Shown here piece by piece: positions 24,243-31,960 of a DNA stretch of 64,000 nt. Positions within the stretch are counted from its first letter, which is position 1, and each line of letters starts with the position of its first letter. The notes under the pieces were generated by a model. It worked only from the letters and a program-made list of their open reading frames with translations, was not told where the DNA came from and did not search any database. The translations under genes and the position numbers were made by a program. The stretch is from Amycolatopsis umgeniensis (GTDB taxonomy: Bacteria; Actinomycetota; Actinomycetes; Mycobacteriales; Pseudonocardiaceae). Location of the stretch: positions 1,488,001-1,552,000 of the forward strand of contig NZ_JACHMX010000001.1 in the NCBI RefSeq assembly GCF_014205155.1, written 5' to 3'.

Positions 24243-25034
24243 ATGCGGCACTATCTCATGGTCAGACCGGCGTACTTCGATGTCGAGTACTCGATCAACC
24301 CGTGGATGGATCCCGGCAAGCCCACCGACACCGAACTCGCGATCGCCCAATGGGAATGGCTTCGCGACCTCTACATCGAACTGGGTCACCGGGTGGAACT
24401 GCTCGATCCGGAGCCGGGCCTGCCGGACATGGTGTACGCGGCGAACGGCGCCACGGTGGTGAACGGGCGGGCGCTGGTCGCCCGCTTCCACCATCGGTTC
24501 CGCCGCCAGGAGTCCGCGGCTTACCTGAACTGGTTCACCGGACACGATTACCGTGAAGTGCGGCAGGCCCGGTGGCACAACGAGGGTGAGGGCGATTTCC
24601 TGGTCGCGGGTTCCCGGATCCTGGCGGGTTCGGGCTTCAGGACCGACAGCCGGGCACACCAGGAGACCGCGGAATTCTTCGGTGTCCCGGTGGTGGGGCT
24701 GACCCTGACCGACCCGCGTTACTACCACCTGGACACCGCGTTGACCGTCCTGGACGAAGACACGATCATGTACTTCCCGGAGGCCTTCACCGAAGAAAGC
24801 CGGCGACGGCTCGAGCAGCTGTACCCGGACGCCGTCATCGCCTCGGCCGCCGACGCCGCGGCATTCGGCCTGAACGCGGTCTCCGACGGGCGGCACGTCG
24901 TCCTGCCGCAGGCCGCCACCGGGCTGATCACGCGGCTCCGAGAACGAGGCTTCGAGCCGATCGGCGCCGATCTGTCGGAGCTGCTCAAGGGCGGCGGAAG
25001 CGTCAAATGCTGCACGCTGGAACTGCGTTCCTGA
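24243..25034 (+). CDS. DDAH/arginine-deiminase-superfamily guanidine-modifying hydrolase
   Basis: A 263-residue member of the guanidine-modifying (GME) superfamily, closest in pattern to dimethylarginine dimethylaminohydrolase. Seen: PDMVYAANGATVV (62-74, substrate Asp), NEGEGDFL (113-120, catalytic acid), YYHLDTALTVL with His162, and GGSVKCCTLELR with the nucleophilic Cys at 256 or 257. The length is close to bacterial DDAH (about 254). DDAH hydrolyses methylated arginine to citrulline plus a methylamine. In this cluster it may supply citrulline or ornithine, or act on a guanidine- or amidine-bearing intermediate. It is the last gene of the cupin operon; its stop is 3 bases from the convergent PadR gene. 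Confidence 0.87.
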   Translation: MRHYLMVRPAYFDVEYSINPWMDPGKPTDTELAIAQWEWLRDLYIELGHRVELLDPEPGLPDMVYAANGATVVNGRALVARFHHRFRRQESAAYLNWFTGHDYREVRQARWHNEGEGDFLVAGSRILAGSGFRTDSRAHQETAEFFGVPVVGLTLTDPRYYHLDTALTVLDEDTIMYFPEAFTEESRRRLEQLYPDAVIASAADAAAFGLNAVSDGRHVVLPQAATGLITRLRERGFEPIGADLSELLKGGGSVKCCTLELRS

Positions 25035-25037
25035 CCC

Positions 25038-25607
25038 TCACGCCTGCGGGGGGCGCTCGTCCGCGCCCTGCAACCGCTCGATGGTCTCGTCGATCCAGTC
25101 GATCCAGGTCTGCGCCATCATCTCGCCGGCACGGCGCACCGAGTCCCAGATCAGGGGATCGAGTTCGGTGCCGTCGGGCAGGGCGGCCGCCGCGGCGATC
25201 TGCCGGGGCAACTCGTCGGCGAGCCTGTCGCGATCCTTGACGTGGAGGTCCCGCATCACCCTGAGCTGGGTCACCGTGTCCTCCGTCGGACGGGATCCGG
25301 AGAAGAAGAACCGGACCAGGAACGGAACCCGGATCGGATCCCGTTCGGTGACCAGTTCGCCGAGCCAGCTCTCGAAAGCCCGCCGTCCGGCGTCGGTCGC
25401 CGAATAGACCCGGCGATCGGGCCTGCCCTGCTGTGGTTCCACTTCGGACACCGCCAGGCCGCTGTCCTCGAGCTGGCTCAGTGTCCGGTAGATCTGGCTG
25501 AGCTGGGCGGGCCACACGAAATTGATGCTGGTGCGGATCGCGGTGGCGAGGTCGTAGCCCGTCATGGGCTGCCGGAGCAGGAACCCCAGCAGGGCGAATT
25601 TGAGCAT
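25038..25607 (-). CDS. PadR-family transcriptional regulator
   Basis: A 189-residue PadR regulator. The winged helix at 1-80 (LKFALLGFLLRQPMTGYDLA, then SQIYRTLSQLEDSGLAVSEV and RRVYSATDAGRRAFESWLGE) is typical, and the Vir-like C-terminal helical region (about 95-185) completes the PadR_4-type architecture. ATG 25607 is chosen; the longer reading frame upstream has no homology and overlaps the hydrolase. It is the last gene of a putative minus-strand operon with an epoxide-hydrolase-like and an FAD-epoxidase-like gene, and may control it. PadR proteins respond to phenolic and other toxic compounds. Confidence 0.92.
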   Translation of the reverse strand: MLKFALLGFLLRQPMTGYDLATAIRTSINFVWPAQLSQIYRTLSQLEDSGLAVSEVEPQQGRPDRRVYSATDAGRRAFESWLGELVTERDPIRVPFLVRFFFSGSRPTEDTVTQLRVMRDLHVKDRDRLADELPRQIAAAAALPDGTELDPLIWDSVRRAGEMMAQTWIDWIDETIERLQGADERPPQA

Positions 25608-25647
25608 CGGGTTCCTTCCGGCGGCGACCGGAAGAGTATCAACCGGA

Positions 25648-26505
25648 TCAGGCCCGGTCCGCGTGCCGGGCGAACCAGGCTTCGAGCAACTCGGTGACAC
25701 GCCGGGGTTCTTCGCGATGCGGCCAATGGCGCGTTTCGAGCCAGTGCAGTTCGGACTCCTCGCACCGGGCGGCACTGGGTTCGGCGAGAAGGCGGCCGAG
25801 CGCGCCGTCCCTGCGTCCCCAGATGATCTGGGTCGGCACGCGGACCGTCAGATCGGCTTCGGGAGTCCTCATCGTCCGGAAAAGCGCGCGATACCAGAAC
25901 AAGGGCCGGTGGATCGTGCCCGGATGGCGCCAGACCGCGCGGTGCCGATCCACGTCGGCGTCGCTCAGGCCGGCGCCGTGTTCGAGCAACGCCGCGAGAA
26001 CCGCGCCGCCACGGGCACCGAGGATCGTCTCGGCGAGGCCCGGGATCTGGAACGCCAGCATGTACCAGCTCCGCATCAGCTGGGTGGGCCGGTGGGTCAG
26101 CGCGTGCGCGAACACCTGCGGATGCGGGCAGTTGACGATGGTCAGCGACCGGACCAGATCGGGCCGTTCGATCGCCACCATCCAGGCCACCGCCCCGCCC
26201 CAGTCGTGCCCGACCAGATGCACCGGCGCCGCCTTCTGGCGTTCGATGAGGAGCACGATGTCCTTGACCAGCCTGGGCATCCGGTAGTCGGCGACCGTGG
26301 CGGGTTTGGACGACAGGCCGTAGCCGCGCTGATCCGGCGCGATCACCCGGTACCCCCGCTCGGCGAGCGCGGTCATCTGCGGCTCGAAAGTGAACCAGAG
26401 GTCCGGCCAGCCGTGGAGGAACAGGGCCGCCGGACCGGTCTCGGGACCATCGGTCTCGACGTGGAGCAAGACGTCGTCGACGTCCACGAACTGCGGCTGG
26501 AACAT
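25648..26505 (-). CDS. Alpha/beta hydrolase, epoxide-hydrolase type
   Basis: A 285-residue alpha/beta-hydrolase fold enzyme with epoxide-hydrolase hallmarks: the oxyanion motif HGWPD (about 31-35), the nucleophile elbow VGHDWGG with Asp rather than Ser, an acid in WGRRDGAL and a catalytic His in ETRHWPHREEP. Soluble epoxide hydrolases open epoxides to diols through an alkyl-enzyme ester; haloalkane dehalogenases and fluoroacetate dehalogenases share this core. It follows the FAD-epoxidase-like gene by 23 bp on the same strand, so an epoxidation/hydrolysis pair is plausible. Confidence 0.9.
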   Translation of the reverse strand: MFQPQFVDVDDVLLHVETDGPETGPAALFLHGWPDLWFTFEPQMTALAERGYRVIAPDQRGYGLSSKPATVADYRMPRLVKDIVLLIERQKAAPVHLVGHDWGGAVAWMVAIERPDLVRSLTIVNCPHPQVFAHALTHRPTQLMRSWYMLAFQIPGLAETILGARGGAVLAALLEHGAGLSDADVDRHRAVWRHPGTIHRPLFWYRALFRTMRTPEADLTVRVPTQIIWGRRDGALGRLLAEPSAARCEESELHWLETRHWPHREEPRRVTELLEAWFARHADRA

Positions 26506-26528
26506 GGGAGCTCCTCGTTCGGGCGGGT

Positions 26529-27932
26529 TCAGGCGACTCCGAGAACCGCAGCGACGGTGGCGGACAAGGTGCCGGGGTCGCGGTCCCGCAACGGCCGCAG
26601 CACCCGCCGGGCGATACGCGGGGAGCCGAGCGACGACACCGGCCGGTGGAGATTGAGCACCTCGTTGAACGCCGCCGCCACTTCGGGATCCAGCGCCGCC
26701 GCCCGCTCCAGCCGAGTGCGATACCCCTCACCGAACCGGGCGGTCCAGGGCGACCGGACGCCCTCGGTGAGACATCCGTGGCGGAGATCTTCTCCGACGG
26801 CAAGGCGCCAGGCCTCGGCGGAAGTCGCGGCCATGGCGCGTGCGGCGCGGCGCTCGAACCCCGGCCGTGGTGCGCCGCCCTCGGCGGTGAGCACCCGGCC
26901 GAGTGCGGCCGACGAGAGGGCCGCCACGCTCATTCCCTGACCGTAGATCGGATTCGCCGCGCAGACGGCGTCGCCGAGCGCGATGACCCCCGCCGGCATC
27001 TCGCGCGTCCGGTCGTAATGGCGCCGCGTGTTACCGCGGACGCGAAAGGTGCGGACGGGACCGATCGGTGTCGACCTGCGGAGCGCCTCGGCCACCACCG
27101 GCGCGGTCCGCCGATCGGCGAAGTCGCGCAGTTCCGATAGTTCCGTGGGCACCGGCGCGCTCCGGCCGATCGAGCCGAACGAGATGTGCAGCCCGCCGTG
27201 CTCGACGCGAAGCACCACACCGCCGACAGGCGAACGGGATTCCGTTCCGCCACCGAGGATGATCAGCCATTCGGGATCGAAGGACGGATCGGGTTCGGTG
27301 ACCACGCTGACGTATCGGACGTCGGAATGGACGATCGAGACCGGCGGAGGTCCGTAGCCGATCCGTTCCAGCCACTCCGGCAGCCGGGAGCCGCGGCCGG
27401 AGGCGTCGACGACCAGGTCGGCGCCCAGGTCTTCGCCGCGGGTCCGGACCCCGGTGACCCGGCGGCGGGTCCGATCGGTCAGCAGCCCCTCGGCGAGTGT
27501 CCGCTCTCGGATCACGACGTTCGGCAAAGCCCGCACCCGCGTCCGGATCGCGTGCTCGAGCAGGATCCGGCTGGCACCGAAACCGCCGCTCCACCAGGCG
27601 GGGATCCGGATGGTCGTCCCACCGCGGACCAGGAAGATCGATCGATCCCCCATCGCGGGATCGCCGGATCCCGGGGTGAGCGCGCCGGCCTCGTCCAACT
27701 CCGCGGACAGGCCGGGGAACAGGCTGACCAGCACCCGGCGACCGGACCCCAGCAGGCCGTGCGCGTGCCACGACTGGGGAACGAAGCGTCGGTGCGCCGG
27801 CCGGTCCGGGAGCTCGTCGCGCTCCACCACGACCACTTCGTCGTAGTGGTCGGACAGGACCCGAGCGGTCACGAGACCGGCGATGCCCGCACCGAGTACC
27901 ACTGCTCGACCCTGACCAACGTATGACATCAT
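26529..27932 (-). CDS. FAD-dependent monooxygenase/epoxidase-like protein
   Basis: A 467-residue flavoprotein. GAGIAG near 14-19 and VVVERDELPD form the FAD site; RRFVPQSWHAHGLLGSGRRV followed by LFPGLSAELDEAGA is characteristic of the actinobacterial group containing polyether epoxidases (MonCI/Lsd18 type); VIALGDAVCAANPIYGQGMS is the late FAD motif. It likely epoxidises or hydroxylates an alkene or terpenoid-like substrate. It begins ATGATG at 27932 without a clear ribosome site, so the first ATG may be leaderless; the upstream 25 bases are AT-rich (TATATAACTTGTAGAGTAT). It heads an operon with the epoxide-hydrolase-like and PadR genes. Confidence 0.86.
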   Translation of the reverse strand: MMSYVGQGRAVVLGAGIAGLVTARVLSDHYDEVVVVERDELPDRPAHRRFVPQSWHAHGLLGSGRRVLVSLFPGLSAELDEAGALTPGSGDPAMGDRSIFLVRGGTTIRIPAWWSGGFGASRILLEHAIRTRVRALPNVVIRERTLAEGLLTDRTRRRVTGVRTRGEDLGADLVVDASGRGSRLPEWLERIGYGPPPVSIVHSDVRYVSVVTEPDPSFDPEWLIILGGGTESRSPVGGVVLRVEHGGLHISFGSIGRSAPVPTELSELRDFADRRTAPVVAEALRRSTPIGPVRTFRVRGNTRRHYDRTREMPAGVIALGDAVCAANPIYGQGMSVAALSSAALGRVLTAEGGAPRPGFERRAARAMAATSAEAWRLAVGEDLRHGCLTEGVRSPWTARFGEGYRTRLERAAALDPEVAAAFNEVLNLHRPVSSLGSPRIARRVLRPLRDRDPGTLSATVAAVLGVA

Positions 27933-27960
27933 TCATATATAACTTGTAGAGTATGGCCCG

Positions 27961-28479
27961 TCAACCGCGGACGCGTGCCAGCGCCGCACGCGCGACGAAG
28001 ACCAGCAGGACCGCACCGGGGAGAATGGCGACCAGCGACAAGAGGAACGTCTTGAACCGCTGGCCGCCGACCGATTCGGTGGACTCCCCGCGAGCAACCC
28101 CGTTCACCACGGCGACGCAAGTGTTCTGCGCCGGATCGCAGATGTCCGCGTCGATGTTGAAGGAGATCCCGAACCAGATCAGCGCCACCCCGGCCGCGGC
28201 CCCGAGGATCATTCCGAGCACGGCGAAAGTACTCGCGACGCCGGTTTTTCGGCCGATCGAGCCGAGTGCGGCGGCCGCGCGGGTCCTGACCAGTCCGCCG
28301 ATGACCATGGCGACGGCCACCGTGCCGGGGATCGCCAGAATGGTCCACAGCCAGTCTCCGATCGAGGCGGAAACGGCCACCGCCGCCGGTGTCACCAGAA
28401 CGGCGCCCAGCAGAAAGCCGATCGCCACATCGTCTTTCCACGTCGAACGCTTCTTCGGTACCTGCTCGTCCCCTGTCAT
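27961..28479 (-). CDS. Four-helix integral membrane protein of unknown function
   Basis: A 172-residue protein with four hydrophobic segments at about 20-40, 45-64, 84-106 and 146-168. A soluble loop between the third and fourth holds two cysteines (DICDPAQNTCVAVVNG), probably extracytoplasmic. The N-terminus is charged (TGDEQVPKKRSTWKDD). No family is recognised. It lies just upstream of the FAD-epoxidase-like gene on the same strand, but the AT-rich gap of 28 bp with promoter-like bases makes cotranscription uncertain. Confidence 0.72.
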   Translation of the reverse strand: MTGDEQVPKKRSTWKDDVAIGFLLGAVLVTPAAVAVSASIGDWLWTILAIPGTVAVAMVIGGLVRTRAAAALGSIGRKTGVASTFAVLGMILGAAAGVALIWFGISFNIDADICDPAQNTCVAVVNGVARGESTESVGGQRFKTFLLSLVAILPGAVLLVFVARAALARVRG

Positions 28480-28580
28480 GCGGACAGCCTTGGGGGCTCA
28501 TCGTTCGGGCACGACCTGAATTGTCCCCGCAGGGCCCGCTGATAGCCTTGACCCGACGTTGCGTGATCGTCTGATTACCA

Positions 28581-29426
28581 GTGGGGTTTGCCGTGGGCCA
28601 GGACAGCAAGGATGTCGACCTTCCTTCGAACAGGATCGACACGACCGTGCCCAGCGTGGCGCGCGCCTACGACGCGGCCCTCGGCGGCAAGGACAACTAC
28701 GAGGTCGACAGGCAACTGCTCGCGCAACTGAACCAGGCCGTACCCGAGGTCAACATCATCGCGGTCAGCAACCGCGCCTTCCTGACCCGCGCTGTCCGCT
28801 TCCTGGCGGGCAAGGCCGGGATCGACCAGTTCCTCGACTGCGGTTCCGGTCTGCCCACGGCGGAAAACACCCACCAGGTGGCGCAACGGATCAACCCTGA
28901 CGCGCAGGTCGTGTACGTCGACAACGACCCCGTGGTGCTCGCGCACGGCCGCGCGCTGCTCGAGGAGAACGACGGGACCCGTCTCATCGGCGCCAACATC
29001 TTCGAACCCGACGAGGTCCTGAAGAACGACGTCGTCACCGCCACCCTCGACTTCGACCGCCCGCTGGCCCTGATGCACGTGGCCACGCTGCACCACCACA
29101 GCGCCGCCGAAGGAATGCCGCCGGCACAGGTGCTGCAGACCTACATCGACGCGATCCCTTCCGGGTCCTACGTGGTCTTCTCGCATTTCTTCGACCCGGA
29201 GGACGAGAACAGCCCCATCGCCCACCGCGTGCAGTCGATCCTGAACCAGAGCATCAGCCGAGGCTTCTTCCGCACCCGAAGCGAGATCGAGGAGATGCTC
29301 GACGGCCTCGAACTCATGGAGCCCGGCATCGTGGTCAACGACCGCTGGTGGCCCACCGGTCCCCGCACGGAACCGATGCCGGCGGCGGGAAACTGCATCG
29401 TCGCCGCCGTCGGACGCAAGCCCTGA
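28581..29426 (+). CDS. SAM-dependent methyltransferase (DUF574 / Methyltransf_19 family)
   Basis: A 281-residue protein of the actinobacterial Methyltransf_19 group: IDTTVPSVARAYDAALGGKDNY is the family's N-terminal signature, FLDCGSGLPTAENTHQVA is the SAM-binding loop, and VVYVDNDPVVLAHGRALL ends in the acidic residue that holds the ribose. Family members are numerous in Streptomyces-like genomes and their substrates are mostly unknown; several lie near conservons or regulators. The start is GTG 28581, or GTG 28593 just downstream, both in frame. It is monocistronic: the next gene is convergent with an 11-bp gap. Confidence 0.88.
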   Translation: MGFAVGQDSKDVDLPSNRIDTTVPSVARAYDAALGGKDNYEVDRQLLAQLNQAVPEVNIIAVSNRAFLTRAVRFLAGKAGIDQFLDCGSGLPTAENTHQVAQRINPDAQVVYVDNDPVVLAHGRALLEENDGTRLIGANIFEPDEVLKNDVVTATLDFDRPLALMHVATLHHHSAAEGMPPAQVLQTYIDAIPSGSYVVFSHFFDPEDENSPIAHRVQSILNQSISRGFFRTRSEIEEMLDGLELMEPGIVVNDRWWPTGPRTEPMPAAGNCIVAAVGRKP

Positions 29427-29436
29427 GCGGACGTGC

Positions 29437-30063
29437 TCAGTTTCGGATGATCCTCCGTTCCGTGGCGACGGCCACCGCACCGGCACGGCTGTCGACGCCG
29501 AGTTTGTCGTAGATGTGGACCAAATGTGTTTTCACCGTGGCTTCGGAAATGAACAGACGCGCGGCGATCTGCCTGTTCATCAGGCCTTCCGCGAGTAAGC
29601 GCACGATCTCTGTCTCACGAGGGCTCAGCGCGGGCGCCGGTGCGCGCATATGCCCGAAGAGCCGGGCGGCGACCGAGGGCGCCAGCACGGTCTCGCCGCG
29701 CGCGGCGGCGTGGATACCGCGGAAGAGGTCCTCGGGCGGTCCCGCTTTGAGCAGGTACCCGGTGGCTCCGGCCGCCACCGCCCTGGTGATGTCCAGTTCG
29801 GCGTCGTAAGTGGTGAGCACCAGCACCTTCGGCGCGTCCGGTAGCGCGGTCAGGCGCTCGGTGGCGTTCACCCCGTCGGGGCCCTCGCCGAGCTGCAGGT
29901 CCATCAGCACGACATCCGGCTTCCGGTCCGCGGTGGCCCGGACGGCTTCGTCTGCGCCGGTGCATTCGCCGATCACCTCGATGTCGGGTTCCCCGGCGAG
30001 CAACGCCGCGATCCCCGCCCGGACCACCGGATGGTCGTCGACGATCAGTACCCGGACGGTCAT
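29437..30063 (-). CDS. senR: NarL/LuxR-type response regulator (SenR-like)
   Basis: A 208-residue response regulator. The receiver (1-120) has VLIVDDHPVVRAGIAALLAG, the phosphoacceptor in DVVLMDLQLGEG, VLVLTTYDAELD and TGYLLKAGPPEDLFRGI. The LuxR helix-turn-helix is at about 145-205 (LSPRETEIVRLLAEGLMNRQ, then TVKTHLVHIYDKLGVDSRAG). It overlaps the kinase stop by 4 bp. The arrangement kinase-regulator divergent from an HbpS-like gene is that of the Streptomyces HbpS-SenS-SenR system, which senses heme and redox stress (established for S. reticuli). The symbol is given by synteny and could be an over-call. Confidence 0.86.
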   Translation of the reverse strand: MTVRVLIVDDHPVVRAGIAALLAGEPDIEVIGECTGADEAVRATADRKPDVVLMDLQLGEGPDGVNATERLTALPDAPKVLVLTTYDAELDITRAVAAGATGYLLKAGPPEDLFRGIHAAARGETVLAPSVAARLFGHMRAPAPALSPRETEIVRLLAEGLMNRQIAARLFISEATVKTHLVHIYDKLGVDSRAGAVAVATERRIIRN

Positions 30064-31229
30064 GGAGCCCCCCTGACGGGCACGGTGGCCGCGAGCGCGG
30101 TGCCCTCTCCCGGCGCGCTTTCGACGACCATCTCACCACCGAGTTCCGCGAGTCGCTCACCGATCATCCGCAGCCCGTGCCCTCGGTCGCCGCTCGCGCG
30201 CGCCGAGGCCGGTTCGAAGCCGACTCCGTTGTCGCGGATGTCCAGGACGACCTTGTCGGTCAGATAGGTCAGCGTGACCGCGGCTTCGGTCGCGCCGGCG
30301 TGATCACTCACGTTCGCCAGCGCGCTCTGGGCGATCCGCAGCAGACCCGCCTCCACCGCCGGCGACAACGGATACGGGGTCCCGCTGGTCTCGAAGCGCA
30401 CCACGTGCATGACGGCGAAACGGACCTGCCCGACCAGGTCTTCCAAGGAAGCCGCCAGATCGGCGCTGTCGAGCCGCGGTGAACCCAAGCCCGCGACGAA
30501 CCGGCGTGCCTCGGCGAGGTTGTCACCCGCCGCGTCGACCGCGCGGGAGACGTGTCCTTTGGCCAATTCCGGGTCCGTGTCCCAGGTTCTCTGCGCCGCT
30601 TGCAGCAACATCCGCATACTCGACAGCCCCTGTGCGAGGGCGTCGTGGATCTCTCGCGCCAGCCGCTCCCGTTCCTGCACCATCCCGGCCAGGCGCTGGC
30701 TCTGCGCGAGCTCGACCCTGGCGCGGAGCAGATCCTTGACGAGGTCGGCCAGTTTCACCCGGTCGCGATCGAGTTGCAGGAACGTCATCGTGGCCATCAG
30801 CGCGACGGCGATCGGCGCGAGCACGATGCTCGGGTCGAACTCGCTCGCGATCCGCAGCTGGGCGAGGATCGTCGCGACGGTCAGCACGACGACCACCACG
30901 ACCACGGTCCGCGAACGCAGCACCTGCAAACAGACGAAGAACAACGGCACGGCACACCAGGCGAAGCTCGGCGCCGCCACCACCAACGCGAGCCAGACGG
31001 CGATCACGACGGCCAGCCAGACCGGGCGCAATCGGCCGAGCACGGACCAGCTCAGCACTCCCGCCACGTAGACGAGCGCGAGCGTGCCGGTGAGCACCAG
31101 GATCAGCGGCGTGGCCCCGCTCAACCCGTGCCCCGCGACGAACCGCGCGACCGACGCGGCCAACAGCAGGAAGAACCCCGTGTGCATGGCGGCGTTCAGC
31201 CGGGTGGCCGCACCGATATGCGACTTCAT
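30060..31229 (-). CDS. senS: Sensor histidine kinase (SenS-like)
   Basis: A 389-residue histidine kinase. Residues about 10-155 contain five or six membrane segments with short loops (MHTGFFLLLAASVARFVAGH; LILVLTGTLALVYVAGVLSW; PVWLAVVIAVWLALVVAAPS). The dimerisation domain has LAREIHDALAQGLSSMRMLL with the phospho-His; the ATPase domain has ALANVSDHAGATEA and IRDNGVGFEP, then GHGLRMIGERLAELGG. The ATG at 31229 has GGGAGGA seven bases upstream; the longer frame is a shadow. It is divergent from an HbpS-like secreted protein, the known partner of SenS-type kinases in streptomycetes. Confidence 0.9.
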   Translation of the reverse strand: MKSHIGAATRLNAAMHTGFFLLLAASVARFVAGHGLSGATPLILVLTGTLALVYVAGVLSWSVLGRLRPVWLAVVIAVWLALVVAAPSFAWCAVPLFFVCLQVLRSRTVVVVVVVLTVATILAQLRIASEFDPSIVLAPIAVALMATMTFLQLDRDRVKLADLVKDLLRARVELAQSQRLAGMVQERERLAREIHDALAQGLSSMRMLLQAAQRTWDTDPELAKGHVSRAVDAAGDNLAEARRFVAGLGSPRLDSADLAASLEDLVGQVRFAVMHVVRFETSGTPYPLSPAVEAGLLRIAQSALANVSDHAGATEAAVTLTYLTDKVVLDIRDNGVGFEPASARASGDRGHGLRMIGERLAELGGEMVVESAPGEGTALAATVPVRGAP

Positions 31230-31414
31230 CCTGGTCCTCCCTTCCTCGCAGATGATCGTAGGCAGGAAGGGGGGTCTCGCCACATCAATCGTTCGGTTGA
31301 TGCCCGCACCGACCGGACGGCGTCCGATCACCCTCCACATTCCCGATTCGCCGCCGCCCGCCGAGCACCAGAGTCGTAGGAGAACGAACACCCCTCCACC
31401 CCAAAGGAAATCCG

Positions 31415-31960
31415 ATGAACGCCAAGCTCCCCCGCACCCGCCTCGTCCTCGGTATGACGGCCGGTCTCGCGACAGTCGCACTCGCCACCGGTCTGGGCGC
31501 GGCGCAGGCACAGGACCGGAGGCCGCAGCCGCCCGCCCAGCCAACCGTCGTGCAGACCAGCGTGCTCGGTATCGACGCCGCCACCCGTGCCGCGCAGGCC
31601 GCGCTGGACGCCGCGGAGAAGGAGGGGCAGCGGGTCACCGTGGCCGTGCTGGACCGCTCGGGCGCCGTGCGTGTCCTGCTCAAGGGCGACGGTGCCGGAC
31701 CGCAGACCGAGGAGTCCGCCAAGCGCAAGGCCTTCACCGCGGCCTCCTTCGGGCAGCCGACGTCCGCGCTGACCAAGAACGCCCAGGGCGACGGCCCGAC
31801 CATCCGCGACATCCCCGGCACCCTCTTCCTCGCCGGCGGTGTGCCGGTCGCCGCCAACGGCGGCCCGATCGCCGGGATCGGGGTCGGCGGCGCGCCCAGC
31901 GGCGACCTCGACGAACGGTTCGCCACCGCGGGCCTGCGCGCCATCGGGGAACTTCGCTGA
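31415..31960 (+). CDS. hbpS: Secreted heme-binding GlcG/HbpS-family protein
   Basis: A 181-residue exported protein: a signal peptide to about residue 33 (LVLGMTAGLATVALATGLGA, then AQA), a proline-rich linker, then the GlcG/HbpS domain (IDAATRAAQAALDAAEKEGQ, VTVAVLDRSGAVRVLLKGDG, SAKRKAFTAASFGQPTSALT, GGVPVAANGGPIAGIGVGGA). HbpS in S. reticuli binds heme extracellularly and modulates the SenS kinase (established). The gene is divergent from SenS/SenR-like genes across 185 bp, which fits. AAAGGAAA precedes the ATG. Its TGA overlaps the ATG of an ankyrin lipoprotein gene. Confidence 0.9.
   Translation: MNAKLPRTRLVLGMTAGLATVALATGLGAAQAQDRRPQPPAQPTVVQTSVLGIDAATRAAQAALDAAEKEGQRVTVAVLDRSGAVRVLLKGDGAGPQTEESAKRKAFTAASFGQPTSALTKNAQGDGPTIRDIPGTLFLAGGVPVAANGGPIAGIGVGGAPSGDLDERFATAGLRAIGELR

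Noticed and set aside
24243..25034. Arginine deiminase or glycine amidinotransferase
   Set aside because: The length (263) and motif pattern, with H162 and a C-terminal CC, fit DDAH; deiminases and amidinotransferases are about 350-420 residues.
30060..31544. Longer 494-residue form of the SenS-like kinase
   Set aside because: The extra 105 residues are antisense to the HbpS-like 5' region and unlike kinases; ATG 31229 has a strong ribosome site.
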